Shown: piece after piece, positions 16,639-25,110 of the stretch | How the letters are laid out: every line of letters starts with the position of its first letter | Numbering within the stretch: position 1 is the stretch's first letter | Assembly: GCA_027692465.1 (NCBI GenBank) | Contig: JAQEYU010000001.1 | Span: 124,001-188,000 of the forward strand | Direction: 5' to 3' | From: Enterococcaceae bacterium OF42-14pH9A | GTDB lineage: Bacteria; Bacillota; Bacilli; Lactobacillales; Enterococcaceae | DNA length: 64,000 nucleotides | Notes under the pieces: model-generated | What the model was told of the DNA's origin: nothing | The model's database searches: none | The model's input: only the letters and a program-made list of their open reading frames with translations | Translations under genes and position numbers: made by a program

Positions 16639-17520
16639 ATGCAAAAACAACAGAGCTTCAAAGGAAAATCCGCTTCCGGGACACTCTATCTGGTGCCCAC
16701 CCCCATCGGCAATCTGGAAGACATGACGATCCGCTGTCTCAATACCTTGAAAACGGTGGATCTGATCGCTTCGGAAGATACCCGCAACACGCAAAAGCTG
16801 TTGAACCACTTCGAGATTGCTACACCTCAGAAAAGTCTCCATGAACACAATTATCAGGAGCGGATTCCGCAGCTGACGGCTTTTTTGCTGGGGGGGCGCA
16901 GTATTGCGCAGGTTTCGGATGCAGGTATGCCTTCCATCAGTGATCCGGGCCACGAACTGGTAATTGCCTGTATCGAGGCGGGGATCCCTGTGGTTTCCCT
17001 CCCCGGTCCGACTGCCGGCTTGACAGCTTTGATCGCCTCCGGACTGAACCCGCAGCCGAATCTTTTTTACGGTTTTCTGCCTCGGAAAAAAAGTGAGCAG
17101 CAAAAAGCACTGATTGAGCTGCTGCCCCAGACGGCGACGCTGATTTTTTATGAATCGCCCCATCGCATCGGTGAAACTGTCAAAAATATGGTGACAGTCT
17201 TTGGCGGTGAGCGTCAAGGGGTGATTTGCCGGGAACTGACGAAACTTCATGAAGAATACCTGCGGGGAACACTTGCAGAAATGGCGTCTTATCTTACAGA
17301 AACGGATCTGAAGGGAGAATGCTGCCTGCTGGTGGCCGGTAATCCTGATCCGGTGGGCTGGCAGGCTGTCGCCGAACCTGACACTGCCCGTTCTGTAAAA
17401 GAACAGGTGGAAGAACTGATCGCCACCGGAATGAAGCCGAATGCAGCGATCAAGGAAATCGCTCAGCGCCTTTCCAAAAAGAAACAGGAAATCTATAACG
17501 AATACCATGATTTGAACTGA
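16639..17520 (+). CDS. rsmI: 16S rRNA (cytidine1402-2'-O)-methyltransferase
   Basis: 293-residue SAM-dependent tetrapyrrole-methylase-fold enzyme. GTLYLVPTPIGNLEDMT, ASEDTRNT, SDAGMPSISDPG and LPGPTA motifs are complete. AAAAAGGAGGAGACC precedes the ATG. Ends the replication/recombination cluster. Confidence 0.96.
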   Translation: MQKQQSFKGKSASGTLYLVPTPIGNLEDMTIRCLNTLKTVDLIASEDTRNTQKLLNHFEIATPQKSLHEHNYQERIPQLTAFLLGGRSIAQVSDAGMPSISDPGHELVIACIEAGIPVVSLPGPTAGLTALIASGLNPQPNLFYGFLPRKKSEQQKALIELLPQTATLIFYESPHRIGETVKNMVTVFGGERQGVICRELTKLHEEYLRGTLAEMASYLTETDLKGECCLLVAGNPDPVGWQAVAEPDTARSVKEQVEELIATGMKPNAAIKEIAQRLSKKKQEIYNEYHDLN

Positions 17521-17543
17521 ACCTGTTTGAAAGCAGGAGGACG

Positions 17544-17586
17544 AAGCAGCGATCGCCACAAAATTGTGGGGCTGGCTGCTTTTTTG
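17544..17586 (+). terminator. terminator after rsmI
   Basis: AGCAGC / GCTGCT outer stem and CCACAA / TTGTGG inner stem, followed by TTTTTTGCG. Confidence 0.8.
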
Positions 17587-17764
17587 CGATTTGACAGACC
17601 GGGTTGCAAGGGTTATCTGCAGTGGGCAACGCTTTATTTTCCGAGGTCTCCGATTAAAATACGCCCGTTCCACTGTTTCGTGTGATAAAAGATAACATGA
17701 AAGGCGATAAAAATTCAGAAATTTCATTAATTCAGGAAAATCACTGGAATCTTCCGGATACCAG

Positions 17765-17781
17765 TGTTATGATTTCTCACA
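17765..17781. promoter_or_regulatory. GlnR/TnrA box upstream of amtB
   Basis: TGTTA-N7-TCACA, an exact fit to TGTNA-N7-TNACA, 101 bases before the amtB start. GlnR represses or TnrA activates ammonium transport in Firmicutes; which applies here is not visible. Confidence 0.75.
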
Positions 17782-17790
17782 TAGTAATCC

Positions 17791-17815
17791 AAAAGATGAC
17801 CGGACATCATCTTTT
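17791..17815. promoter_or_regulatory. 9-bp inverted repeat in the amtB leader
   Basis: AAAAGATGA / TCATCTTTT with a 7-nt loop, 9 bases past the GlnR box. Either a second operator or an mRNA hairpin. Confidence 0.4.
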
Positions 17816-17881
17816 GAGGGCTTGTGCGCGCCAAGCCGAAGTTGTTATGCAGAGGATTGGGGAAATAAAGGAGGAATTTGG

Positions 17882-19096
17882 ATGGACTCAGGAAACATTG
17901 GATTTATCATCGTTTGTACCGGATTAGTATTTATCATGACACCGGCATTGGCTTTTTTCTACGGTGGCTTGGCACGGCAGAAAAACATTTTGAATACCAT
18001 GATGATGGTGATCGCAGTCATAGGGCTGGCTTCTATTTTGTGGATCATAGCCGGTTACAGCCTGGCTTTCAGCGGAGGGAATTCTTTTATCGGGGATCTG
18101 GACAAGGTCTTTTTCAGAGGGGTTGAGACCACTGCTGTCGACGGTTTGCCGGAAGGGTTGTTTGCAGCCTTTCAGATGATGTTCGTTTTGATTACCACCG
18201 CGATCTTGACCGGTGCGGTGGCCGGCAGGATGCGTTTTTCGGCAATTCTGGTATTCTTGACAGCTTGGATCCTGTTGGTTTATGCACCGATTGCGCACAT
18301 GGTTTGGGGTCACGGTTTTTTGGAAGAGATCGGCTCAATCGATTTCGCAGGTGGGAATGTGGTCCATATCAGTTCCGGGATTTCAGGACTGGTATTGGCA
18401 GCTGTGCTGGGGAAACGTCATCGGGAAAAAGACGAGGCGTTTGCACCTCATAATATTCCGTTCGTTGTCTTGGGGACCGGGTTGTTGTGGTTGGGATGGT
18501 TCGGGTTTAATGCCGGCTCAGCACTGGCAGCGGATGGTACCGCGATTCACGCACTGCTGACGACCAATACGGCAGCCGCTGCCGGAATGCTTTCTTGGAT
18601 GGGAATCGAATGGGCGGCAAAAGGCAAGCCTTCCATTGTCGGGACCTGTACCGGCGCAATCGTCGGCTTAGTAGCGATCACGCCGGGGGCCGGTTTTGTT
18701 TCCATCGGGGCAGCGCTGATTTTCGGTCTGCTGGTTTCCCCGGTCTGCTTTTTCGGTATCCAACTGATCAAGGACAAATTGGGTCTGGATGATGCACTGG
18801 ATGCATTCGGTTGTCACGGCTTGGGTGGGATCTTCGGTGGAATCATGACGGGAATTTTTGCCGATCCGGCTATCGGAGGCAAGACAGGACTCATCTTCGG
18901 TCAAACCGATCTCTTTATTGCTCAAATCCTCAGTATTCTCTTTACGCTGGCTTTTGCCGGAGGAGTCAGCTGGGTGATTATTTCGGTAATCAAAAAAGTG
19001 ATGCCGATCCGGGTGAGCAAAGAACAGGAAGCAGCGGGGCTGGACCATGCACTGCATGATGAAAAAGCCTACAACACCACTTTAGGATTGGAATAA
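17882..19096 (+). CDS. amtB: ammonium transporter
   Basis: 404 residues, about 11 membrane helices. The twin pore histidines are in GGNVVHISSG and GCHGLGGIFGG; phenylalanine-gate and AFFYGGLARQKN segments are present. ATG at 17882 with AAAGGAGGAATTTGG upstream; an in-frame extension to 17822 is rejected. No glnK/PII gene follows, which is unusual for the family but common in Lactobacillales. Confidence 0.96.
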   Translation: MDSGNIGFIIVCTGLVFIMTPALAFFYGGLARQKNILNTMMMVIAVIGLASILWIIAGYSLAFSGGNSFIGDLDKVFFRGVETTAVDGLPEGLFAAFQMMFVLITTAILTGAVAGRMRFSAILVFLTAWILLVYAPIAHMVWGHGFLEEIGSIDFAGGNVVHISSGISGLVLAAVLGKRHREKDEAFAPHNIPFVVLGTGLLWLGWFGFNAGSALAADGTAIHALLTTNTAAAAGMLSWMGIEWAAKGKPSIVGTCTGAIVGLVAITPGAGFVSIGAALIFGLLVSPVCFFGIQLIKDKLGLDDALDAFGCHGLGGIFGGIMTGIFADPAIGGKTGLIFGQTDLFIAQILSILFTLAFAGGVSWVIISVIKKVMPIRVSKEQEAAGLDHALHDEKAYNTTLGLE

Positions 19097-19104
19097 GCAG
19101 TCTG

Positions 19105-19139
19105 CTGCAGCCGTCTTTCAGCAACGGCTGCAGTTTTTC
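19105..19139 (+). terminator. terminator after amtB
   Basis: CTGCAGCCGT / ACGGCTGCAG 10-bp perfect stem, 9-nt loop, then TTTTTCG. Confidence 0.85.
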
Positions 19140-19143
19140 GTCA

Positions 19144-19172
19144 TTGTCCCGGAACGTTCGTTCGGTTATAAT
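19144..19172 (+). promoter_or_regulatory. dinB: dinB promoter with LexA (SOS) box
   Basis: TTGTCC at 19144-19149, 17-nt spacer, TATAAT at 19167-19172. GAAC-GTTC-GTTC at 19152-19163 fits the Gram-positive LexA consensus GAAC-N4-GTTC and fills the spacer, so bound LexA would block RNA polymerase. Confidence 0.75.
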
Positions 19173-19225
19173 AAAGGGGAATTTCAGCGGCCGGCAGCTT
19201 GCGGCTTGGATCAGGAGGTGGCAGG

Positions 19226-20374
19226 ATGAGCGAATTGCAGTTTCCCTTGAAAAATGATACATCTCGTAAGATCATCCATATCGATATGGATGCTTTTTTT
19301 GCCTCAGTGGAGGAACGAGACAATCCGGAGCTGGCTGCCCATCCGCTGGTGATCGCCCGCCATCCCAGTGATACCGGTGGTCGCGGGGTAGTGACTACCG
19401 CCAATTACCTGGCCCGACAATACGGGATCCATTCTGCCATGAGTGCTCAAAAAGCTTATGAGTTGTGTCCGCAGGCCGTTTTCATTCCCGGAAATCATGA
19501 AAAATACCGGGAAATCTCTCGTCAGGTCAGAGAAGTTTTTCATCGCTACACCGATATCATCGAGCCGGTGTCCATCGATGAAGCCTACTTGGATGTGACG
19601 GTGAATAAAATGCAGCTTCAGTCGGCTGTGAAAGTGGCCCGTATGATCCAGCGGGATATCTGGAACGAGGTTCGGCTGACTTGTTCGGCAGGTGTCAGCT
19701 ACAATAAATTTCTGGCCAAGCTGGCTTCTGATTATCGCAAACCTCGGGGGCTGACGCTGGTTGCTCCGGATGAGGCAGTGGCTTTTCTGAAAGCGATGCC
19801 GGTGGAAAAATTTCACGGAATCGGCAAAAAAACAGTGCCTAAAATGCATGAATTAGGAATTTTTACCGGAGCAGATCTCTACGAAGTCAGCGAGATGGAG
19901 TTGATCCGTCTCTTTGGCAAAATGGGCTATTCCTTGTTTCGAAAGGTCCGCGGGATCCACGACTCGCCGGTCAATGTCACCCGCGACCGCAAATCCGTCG
20001 GCAAAGAGCACACTTACGGCAATCCGTTGTCAACGGAAAATGAGGTTCTGGGACAACTGCGCCAGCTGGCTGAACAGGTAGCACTGGCGTTGAAAAAGGA
20101 AGGCAAGCACGGTCAAACGGTTGTCTTAAAAGTTCGCTATGCCGACTATACTACTATCACCAAACGCCACACTCTCAATCGGTATATCGCTGATAAAGAG
20201 GCAATCTTTTCTGAGGCCAGCCTGATTTGGGAAGAGATTCTAGGTTTGGAAAACGGGATCCGCCTTTTAGGGATTACAATCACCAATCTCGATCCTGTTA
20301 CCTATGAGAATATCCTACTGCCATTGTGGGAAAAACAAGAACAGTCCGGGGGTCAGCCGCAGGAATCAGGATGA
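19226..20374 (+). CDS. dinB: DNA polymerase IV (Y family)
   Basis: 382-residue error-prone translesion polymerase. Catalytic acidic motifs HIDMDAFFASVEERDNPEL and SIDEAYLDVT, the helix-hairpin-helix GIGKKTVPKMHELGI and the little-finger domain (KSVGKEHTYGNPL) are intact. Start ATG at 19226 with AGGAGGTGGCAGG upstream. Controlled by the SOS promoter. Confidence 0.96.
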   Translation: MSELQFPLKNDTSRKIIHIDMDAFFASVEERDNPELAAHPLVIARHPSDTGGRGVVTTANYLARQYGIHSAMSAQKAYELCPQAVFIPGNHEKYREISRQVREVFHRYTDIIEPVSIDEAYLDVTVNKMQLQSAVKVARMIQRDIWNEVRLTCSAGVSYNKFLAKLASDYRKPRGLTLVAPDEAVAFLKAMPVEKFHGIGKKTVPKMHELGIFTGADLYEVSEMELIRLFGKMGYSLFRKVRGIHDSPVNVTRDRKSVGKEHTYGNPLSTENEVLGQLRQLAEQVALALKKEGKHGQTVVLKVRYADYTTITKRHTLNRYIADKEAIFSEASLIWEEILGLENGIRLLGITITNLDPVTYENILLPLWEKQEQSGGQPQESG

Positions 20375-20514
20375 AAGGATTCGTGATCTATTCCGGGGCG
20401 GCAGCGGAGAGGGGTTGTGTTTTCTACGCTCAGAATGCGCCTGAAAAAACCGCAGATGCGACAGATGACGGGGGATTAGTAGGAGAAACTCTGGAAAACG
20501 AGAGAGATGTCTGA
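20371..20514 (+). CDS. possible small ORF overlapping dinB stop
   Basis: 47 codons, starting at ATGA shared with the dinB stop and preceded by AGGAATCAGG. Begins MKGFVIYSGAAAERGCVFYA. Ala/Gly/Glu-rich with no known similarity; ends 41 bases before the MITE. It may be a spurious reading. Confidence 0.25.
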   Translation: MKGFVIYSGAAAERGCVFYAQNAPEKTADATDDGGLVGETLENERDV

Positions 20515-20555
20515 TTACTTTGAAAATGGCTCAGATGATATACTGTGGAATATTA

Positions 20556-20715
20556 GGGCGTGTCTGAAAACTCCAGTGGCAGATATTTTGGTCCTTTTCA
20601 CCGCAATCTGCGTCGTAAATGCTCGCTTATGCACCACATAAGATGCGCTTTACTCCTTGATTTCGGCAAAAAGTCCGCAAAAATCTGGATCCCCCCAGAG
20701 TTTTCAGACACGCCC
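20556..20715. mobile_element. MITE-like element, 160 bp, with 18-bp perfect terminal repeats
   Basis: GGGCGTGTCTGAAAACTC at 20556 and its exact reverse complement ending at 20715, flanked on both sides by TA, consistent with a TA target duplication. The inside is an imperfect palindrome with tip GCTTATG / CATAAG. No ORF. Parts recur at 36.0-36.9 kb. The whole stretch 20515-20833 has no other gene. Confidence 0.75.
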
Positions 20716-20730
20716 TAAAATTTACAGTTC

Positions 20731-20773
20731 AAAAAACAGGAGCTGCTTTTTTTCGGCAATCTCCTGTTTTTTT
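20731..20773. terminator. bidirectional terminator
   Basis: AAAAAACAGGAG / CTCCTGTTTTTT with an 18-nt loop. Serves nrdG on the minus strand; also stops rightward readthrough from dinB. Confidence 0.8.
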
Positions 20774-20833
20774 CGGGTTTATTTTTTACTGAGCTGTCTT
20801 GGATAGCTGACTGTCGAAAAGTGCGGCAGGCTT

Positions 20834-21436
20834 TCAGATTAAGTCGTGCTTACGAATCTGTTCGTAACTTTCAGCAGCATCTTTGCATTTATCCCAGATG
20901 ACTGCGTGTCCGGCAGCTAGAGAGCGGGGCACATCGATGATCCGCTGATTGCTGCTGCCGCGAAACTGGAGATTGAGATTGCGCTTGCTCAGTTCAAAAC
21001 GGCCGTCTACCAGGATATCGATCGTTTTCAGCAGTTCCAATTTATCAGGAGTTTCCAAAAGCAGCTCTTCAAAAGTATAGCCGCTCCAACTCCAGATATC
21101 CTTCGTTGTCCCAAAGGTTTCCCGCACGCGACGGACCACCTGCAGGCAGACGGCAGTATTCAGAAACGGTTCACCGCCTAAAAGTGTCAGTCCCTGCACA
21201 TAATCATGAGCGAGGTCTGCGAGGATGGTCGCTTCAAGTTCGGGGGTGAAGGGTGTACCATAACGGAAATTTTGCACGGCTTTGTTGAAGCAGCCTTCAC
21301 AAGCAAAGAGACAGCCGGAGACGTAGAGGCTGTTGCGGACGCCTTCACCGTCAACAAAATTGAAGGGTTTGTAATCGGCGATGCGATGTTGGCTGTAAGT
21401 TTCTGACAGCCATTCTTGCGGTTTCGGATTGCGCAT
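20834..21436 (-). CDS. nrdG: anaerobic ribonucleotide reductase activating protein
   Basis: 200-residue radical-SAM enzyme that installs the glycyl radical in NrdD. CX3CX2C cluster motif in VSGCLFACEGCFN, LLGGEPF, and SGYTFEELL are present. ATG at 21436; AGAAAGAAG upstream. A longer in-frame reading to 21490 lacks a site. Downstream of nrdD with a 184-base gap that contains two inverted repeats. Confidence 0.95.
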   Translation of the reverse strand: MRNPKPQEWLSETYSQHRIADYKPFNFVDGEGVRNSLYVSGCLFACEGCFNKAVQNFRYGTPFTPELEATILADLAHDYVQGLTLLGGEPFLNTAVCLQVVRRVRETFGTTKDIWSWSGYTFEELLLETPDKLELLKTIDILVDGRFELSKRNLNLQFRGSSNQRIIDVPRSLAAGHAVIWDKCKDAAESYEQIRKHDLI

Positions 21437-21496
21437 GACAAGACTTCTTTCTGTATAAGGTAGATGTGTTGAAAAAAGAGCGGCAGGCATAAGAAT

Positions 21497-21610
21497 ATCC
21501 GAACGACAACGGGGATCGGGAGCAGCTCTGCCGTTAGGGACAAGAGCCAGCGGGATCGCCGTATCGTTCGGATCGTTTCCGCTGCTGAAAACAGCATCTT
21601 GGTTTTCAGC
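21497..21610. repeat. inverted repeats in the nrdD-nrdG gap
   Basis: ATCCGAACGACAACGG (21497-21512) pairs with CCGTATCGTTCGGAT (21559-21573) with one small bulge. GCTGAAAAC (21584-21592) pairs with GTTTTCAGC (21602-21610), 10 bases past the nrdD stop. No U-run on the minus strand, so processing or stabilising mRNA structures rather than terminators. Confidence 0.5.
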
Positions 21611-21620
21611 GGTGGCCTGG

Positions 21621-23819
21621 TCACTTCATGTGTTTGACACGAGAAGAAATTTCTTTGTGACGGCCGTGAACCATCGGGCGGGCTTGCGGATTGCCCAGAT
21701 AGCCGCAGGTCCGTTTTACGACATCGCAGGTCTTCGGATCGTGATTATGGCATTGCGGACATTCGAATCCTTTTTCAGTCGGAGTGAAATCTCCTTCGAA
21801 GCCGCATTCGTAACAGTGATCGATAGGAGTGTTGGTCCCCAGATAGCCGACCTTATCGTAGGAATAATCCCAGACCGCTTCCAAAGCTTTGGGATTTTGC
21901 TGCAGCATCGGGTATTCACAGTAGTGGATAAAGCCGCCGGAGCAGTATTTTGGATAATCTTTTTCAAAATCCAGTTTTTCAAAAGGTGTCGGATTTTTGC
22001 GGACATCGTAATGGAAGCTGTTGGTATAATAATCTTTATCGGTGATATTTTCGACTTCACCGAATTTTTCGGTGTCCAAACGGCAGAAACGGTCGGTCAA
22101 GCTTTCTGAGGGTGTGCAGTAGACGCTGAAATGGTAGCCGTATTCATTACCCCAAGTATCGGCATGGGCCTTCAATTCTTTGATGATGGACAAAGTGAAA
22201 TCTTTGGCTGCGGTGTCTTGTTCCCAGTCGCCGCCGTAAAAGGCTGAAGCGACTTCGTACAAACCGATATAGCCCAACGAAACGGTAGCCCGCTTGTTTT
22301 TGAAGAGTTCGTTGACGTTGTCGGCCCGTTTCAAGCGTTTGCCGAATGCGCCATACATATACAGGATCGGAGCATTGGCCGGAATTGCTTCTTTACAGCG
22401 TTCTACTCGATAGACCAGCGCATCTTTGACGATTTCCAGACGGTCTTCAAGGATCTGCCAGAACTTATCCAAGTCACCGCCGGCTTCCATGGCAATCCGC
22501 GGCAGGTTCAAAGTTACGACGCCCAGGTTCATTCGACCGACGTTGACTTCCTGTCCGTTCTCATCTTTCCAGCCTTGTAAAAAGGAACGGCAACCCATCG
22601 GTACTTTGAAGCTGCCGGTGAGTTCCACGATTTTGTCGTAGTTCAGGATATCCGGATACATCCGTTTGGTAGCACATTCCAAAGCCAGCTGCTTGATGTC
22701 ATAGTTGGGGTCATCAGGTGCATAGTTGATCCCTTTTTTGATGGAAAAAATCAGCTTCGGAAAAATAGCAGTGCGGCGTTCGCTGCCCAGTCCGTTGATC
22801 CGGATCTGCAGGATTGCCCGTTGGATTTCCCGTTCAAACCAGTTGGTTCCCAGACCAAAGCCCAGAGAAGTAAAAGGTGTCTGGCCATTGGATGTAAAGA
22901 GCGTATTGATTTCGTACTCCAGACTTTGCATCGCGTCAAAAATGTCTTTGCGGGTTTTTTCTTTGGCGTATGCTTCCCGTTTTTCCGGAGTTTCGATCCA
23001 GCGCTCGGCATCCTTCATGTGTTTTTGGTAATTCAACTTGGCAAAAGGAGCCAAAAGCTCATCAGTACGATCAGCAGAGCAGCCGCCGTATTGGCTGGAA
23101 GCGACATTGGCGATAATCTGTGAGATTTGAGCCGTAGCTGTCTGAATTGATTTTGGTGATTCCACTTCAGCATTGCCGATTTTGAAGCCGTTGTTCAGCA
23201 TGCCTTTGAAGTCGATCAAGCAGCAGTTAGTCATCGGTGTATAGGGATGGTAATCCAAATCATGGTAATGGATGTCACCTTTTTGATGGGCGTTGGCGAC
23301 ATGTGGCGGCAGCATTTTCAGACCGATAGATTTGCCGACAATCCCGGCGGTCAGATCCCGCTGGGTGTTGAAGACATCGGAATCTTTATTGGCATTTTCA
23401 TTGACGACGGTGCGGTCTTTGTTGATGAGTTTGCCGATGGTAAAATTGATGTCGGTCGCTTTGCTGCGGGCAAAATCTCGGCGGGTTCGATAATTGATAT
23501 AAGCTTCTGCCAAGGCGTACTCATTTTTTTCCAGCAAAATGTGTTCTACGACGTTTTGGATCTCGTAGATTTTGACATTTTCCGCAAAACGTTCCACGAT
23601 TTCGGAGTCCACCCGTTCCACGATCTCCAAGATCCGTTCATGATCCAATGGCGAAAGCGGCTGATAATCCACAGATTCCCGTTTGGCCTTGATCAGGGCA
23701 TCGTAAATCTTCTGGTCGTCAAAATCCACCCGACGACCGTCCCGCTTAATGATCTTTATTTCGCGAAGGCGGGGATGAGAACCGAAAGTTGCAGCGTTCT
23801 CGCGTTTTATTTCCATCAT
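21621..23819 (-). CDS. nrdD: anaerobic ribonucleoside-triphosphate reductase
   Basis: 732-residue glycyl-radical enzyme making dNTPs without oxygen. N-terminal ATP cone (IKIIKRDGRRVDFDDQKI), the active-site core, zinc-binding CYECGFEGDF..FECPQC and the glycyl radical loop RTCGYLGNPQARPMVHGRHKEI at the end. The ATG at 23819 has AAGGAG 10 nt upstream; further in-frame extension into the promoter is rejected. A second ATG follows directly. Confidence 0.97.
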   Translation of the reverse strand: MMEIKRENAATFGSHPRLREIKIIKRDGRRVDFDDQKIYDALIKAKRESVDYQPLSPLDHERILEIVERVDSEIVERFAENVKIYEIQNVVEHILLEKNEYALAEAYINYRTRRDFARSKATDINFTIGKLINKDRTVVNENANKDSDVFNTQRDLTAGIVGKSIGLKMLPPHVANAHQKGDIHYHDLDYHPYTPMTNCCLIDFKGMLNNGFKIGNAEVESPKSIQTATAQISQIIANVASSQYGGCSADRTDELLAPFAKLNYQKHMKDAERWIETPEKREAYAKEKTRKDIFDAMQSLEYEINTLFTSNGQTPFTSLGFGLGTNWFEREIQRAILQIRINGLGSERRTAIFPKLIFSIKKGINYAPDDPNYDIKQLALECATKRMYPDILNYDKIVELTGSFKVPMGCRSFLQGWKDENGQEVNVGRMNLGVVTLNLPRIAMEAGGDLDKFWQILEDRLEIVKDALVYRVERCKEAIPANAPILYMYGAFGKRLKRADNVNELFKNKRATVSLGYIGLYEVASAFYGGDWEQDTAAKDFTLSIIKELKAHADTWGNEYGYHFSVYCTPSESLTDRFCRLDTEKFGEVENITDKDYYTNSFHYDVRKNPTPFEKLDFEKDYPKYCSGGFIHYCEYPMLQQNPKALEAVWDYSYDKVGYLGTNTPIDHCYECGFEGDFTPTEKGFECPQCHNHDPKTCDVVKRTCGYLGNPQARPMVHGRHKEISSRVKHMK

Positions 23820-23934
23820 ACGGCATACACTCCTTATTGTGACAAGATCTGCTGACTGTGAAACAGCCGCTGACACAGCAGCGGGCGACCATTTTTTGCC
23901 GGTCGACTGCAGAGCCTGTCTTTCTTCAGGTCCT

Positions 23935-23963
23935 ATCATATCGAAAAAAGCACAAACAGGCAA
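23935..23963 (-). promoter_or_regulatory. nrdD promoter
   Basis: Minus strand TTGCCT (23963-23958), 17-nt spacer, TATGAT (23940-23935). The 5' leader is about 110 bases. The remaining upstream stretch to 24342 has no gene. Confidence 0.65.
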
Positions 23964-24019
23964 CCTATATGTAGTGTTAAAATACTGAAAAAAACGTTGA
24001 AGAACACAAGATATTGTGG
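23963..24019. promoter_or_regulatory. tandem NrdR boxes
   Basis: Two 16-nt sites: ACCTATATGTAGTGTT (23963-23978) and ACACAAGATATTGTGG (24004-24019), both fitting the NrdR pattern ACACwAnATwTwGTGT on one or other strand. Their starts are 41 bp apart, about four helical turns, as is usual for NrdR pairs. The first abuts the -35 of the nrdD promoter. Confidence 0.75.
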
Positions 24020-24342
24020 TAGGCCTTCTTGAAAAAAGAATGAAAGCACAAGAGAGCAAGCTTCAAACAGCTCTGTCATCTCAAAAAAAATACGTCGTTG
24101 CCAAACTCTTTTTCCGATAATAAAAAACGGCATTTTGATAAAAGTGCCACAGCTTGCATCAGGATACGCTTCCACTATTTTTAACGGACATCAGTTTTAA
24201 AGGTTGAAGACAGGCAGCTTCATTTATTTTATAGAAGAAAAGATTCGGCAGTGATTCGTAGGAAAGTTGTCGATTGACTGAATTCTTGTTAGTATGTAGC
24301 AAAGATCACCGGCGGTTGCAAGGCCGGCGGAAGGGAGCAGTT

Positions 24343-25110
24343 ATGAAAAAAATCATCGATGTCAAACACCTCAGTAAAACTTACGGCAACCGTTTCAATG
24401 AGACCAAGGTCTTGGATAATCTGTCATTCAGTGTCGACGAAGGGGAGTTCGTCGGGATCATGGGTCCCAGCGGTGCCGGGAAAACCACGTTGATGAACAT
24501 TCTGGCCTCCATTGCGCTGCCGACGTTCGGTACCGTGGAAGTTGCCGGCAAAGATGTGACCAAGATGGGGGAAAATCAGTTGAGTGATTTTCGCCGTCAG
24601 GATCTGGGCTTTATTTTCCAGGAGTTCAACCTGTTGGATACGCTGACGGCCCGAGAGAATATCATTTTGCCGATGGCTATCGATAAGCTGCCCATCAAAG
24701 AGATCGATGCTCGTTTGCACCATGCTGTGGAACTGCTGGGAATCACGCATCTGCTGGAGCGTTATCCGGCAGAGTTGTCAGTGGGACAAAGACAGCGGGT
24801 AGCCGCCGCCAGAGCAATCGTTGTCCGTCCCAAAGTGATTTTTGCCGATGAACCCACCGGCGCCTTGGATTCAAAATCTGCGACTGAACTGCTGCATTAC
24901 TTGGCAACCGTTAATCAAGAAGAGGATGTTACGATCTTGATGGTGACTCATGATCCGTACACTGCCAGCTATTGCAATCGTATTTTGTTCATCAAAGATG
25001 GGGTCTTTTTCTCAGAAATCGTCAAAAGAGGCAGCCGCAAAGAGTTTTTCAATCGCGTGATTGACATGCAGGCGACGATTGGCGGAGGAGGCCGGCGCCA
25101 TGCTTACTAA
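24343..25110 (+). CDS. Bce-type ABC transporter ATP-binding protein
   Basis: 255 residues. Walker A GPSGAGKTT, Q-loop FIFQEFNLLD, Walker B VIFADEPTGALD, H-loop VTHD. The signature is LSVGQRQR instead of LSGGQ. FQEFNLLDTLT and the PTGALDSKSA run are typical of BceA/VraD proteins that pump or release peptide antibiotics from lipid II cycle targets. ATG at 24343 with GGAAGGGAG upstream. Overlaps the permease by 11 bases. Confidence 0.92.
   Translation: MKKIIDVKHLSKTYGNRFNETKVLDNLSFSVDEGEFVGIMGPSGAGKTTLMNILASIALPTFGTVEVAGKDVTKMGENQLSDFRRQDLGFIFQEFNLLDTLTARENIILPMAIDKLPIKEIDARLHHAVELLGITHLLERYPAELSVGQRQRVAAARAIVVRPKVIFADEPTGALDSKSATELLHYLATVNQEEDVTILMVTHDPYTASYCNRILFIKDGVFFSEIVKRGSRKEFFNRVIDMQATIGGGGRRHAY

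Noticed and set aside
16435..17727. 430-codon minus-strand ORF opposite rsmI
   Set aside because: Antisense shadow of rsmI, crosses two intergenic gaps and a terminator.
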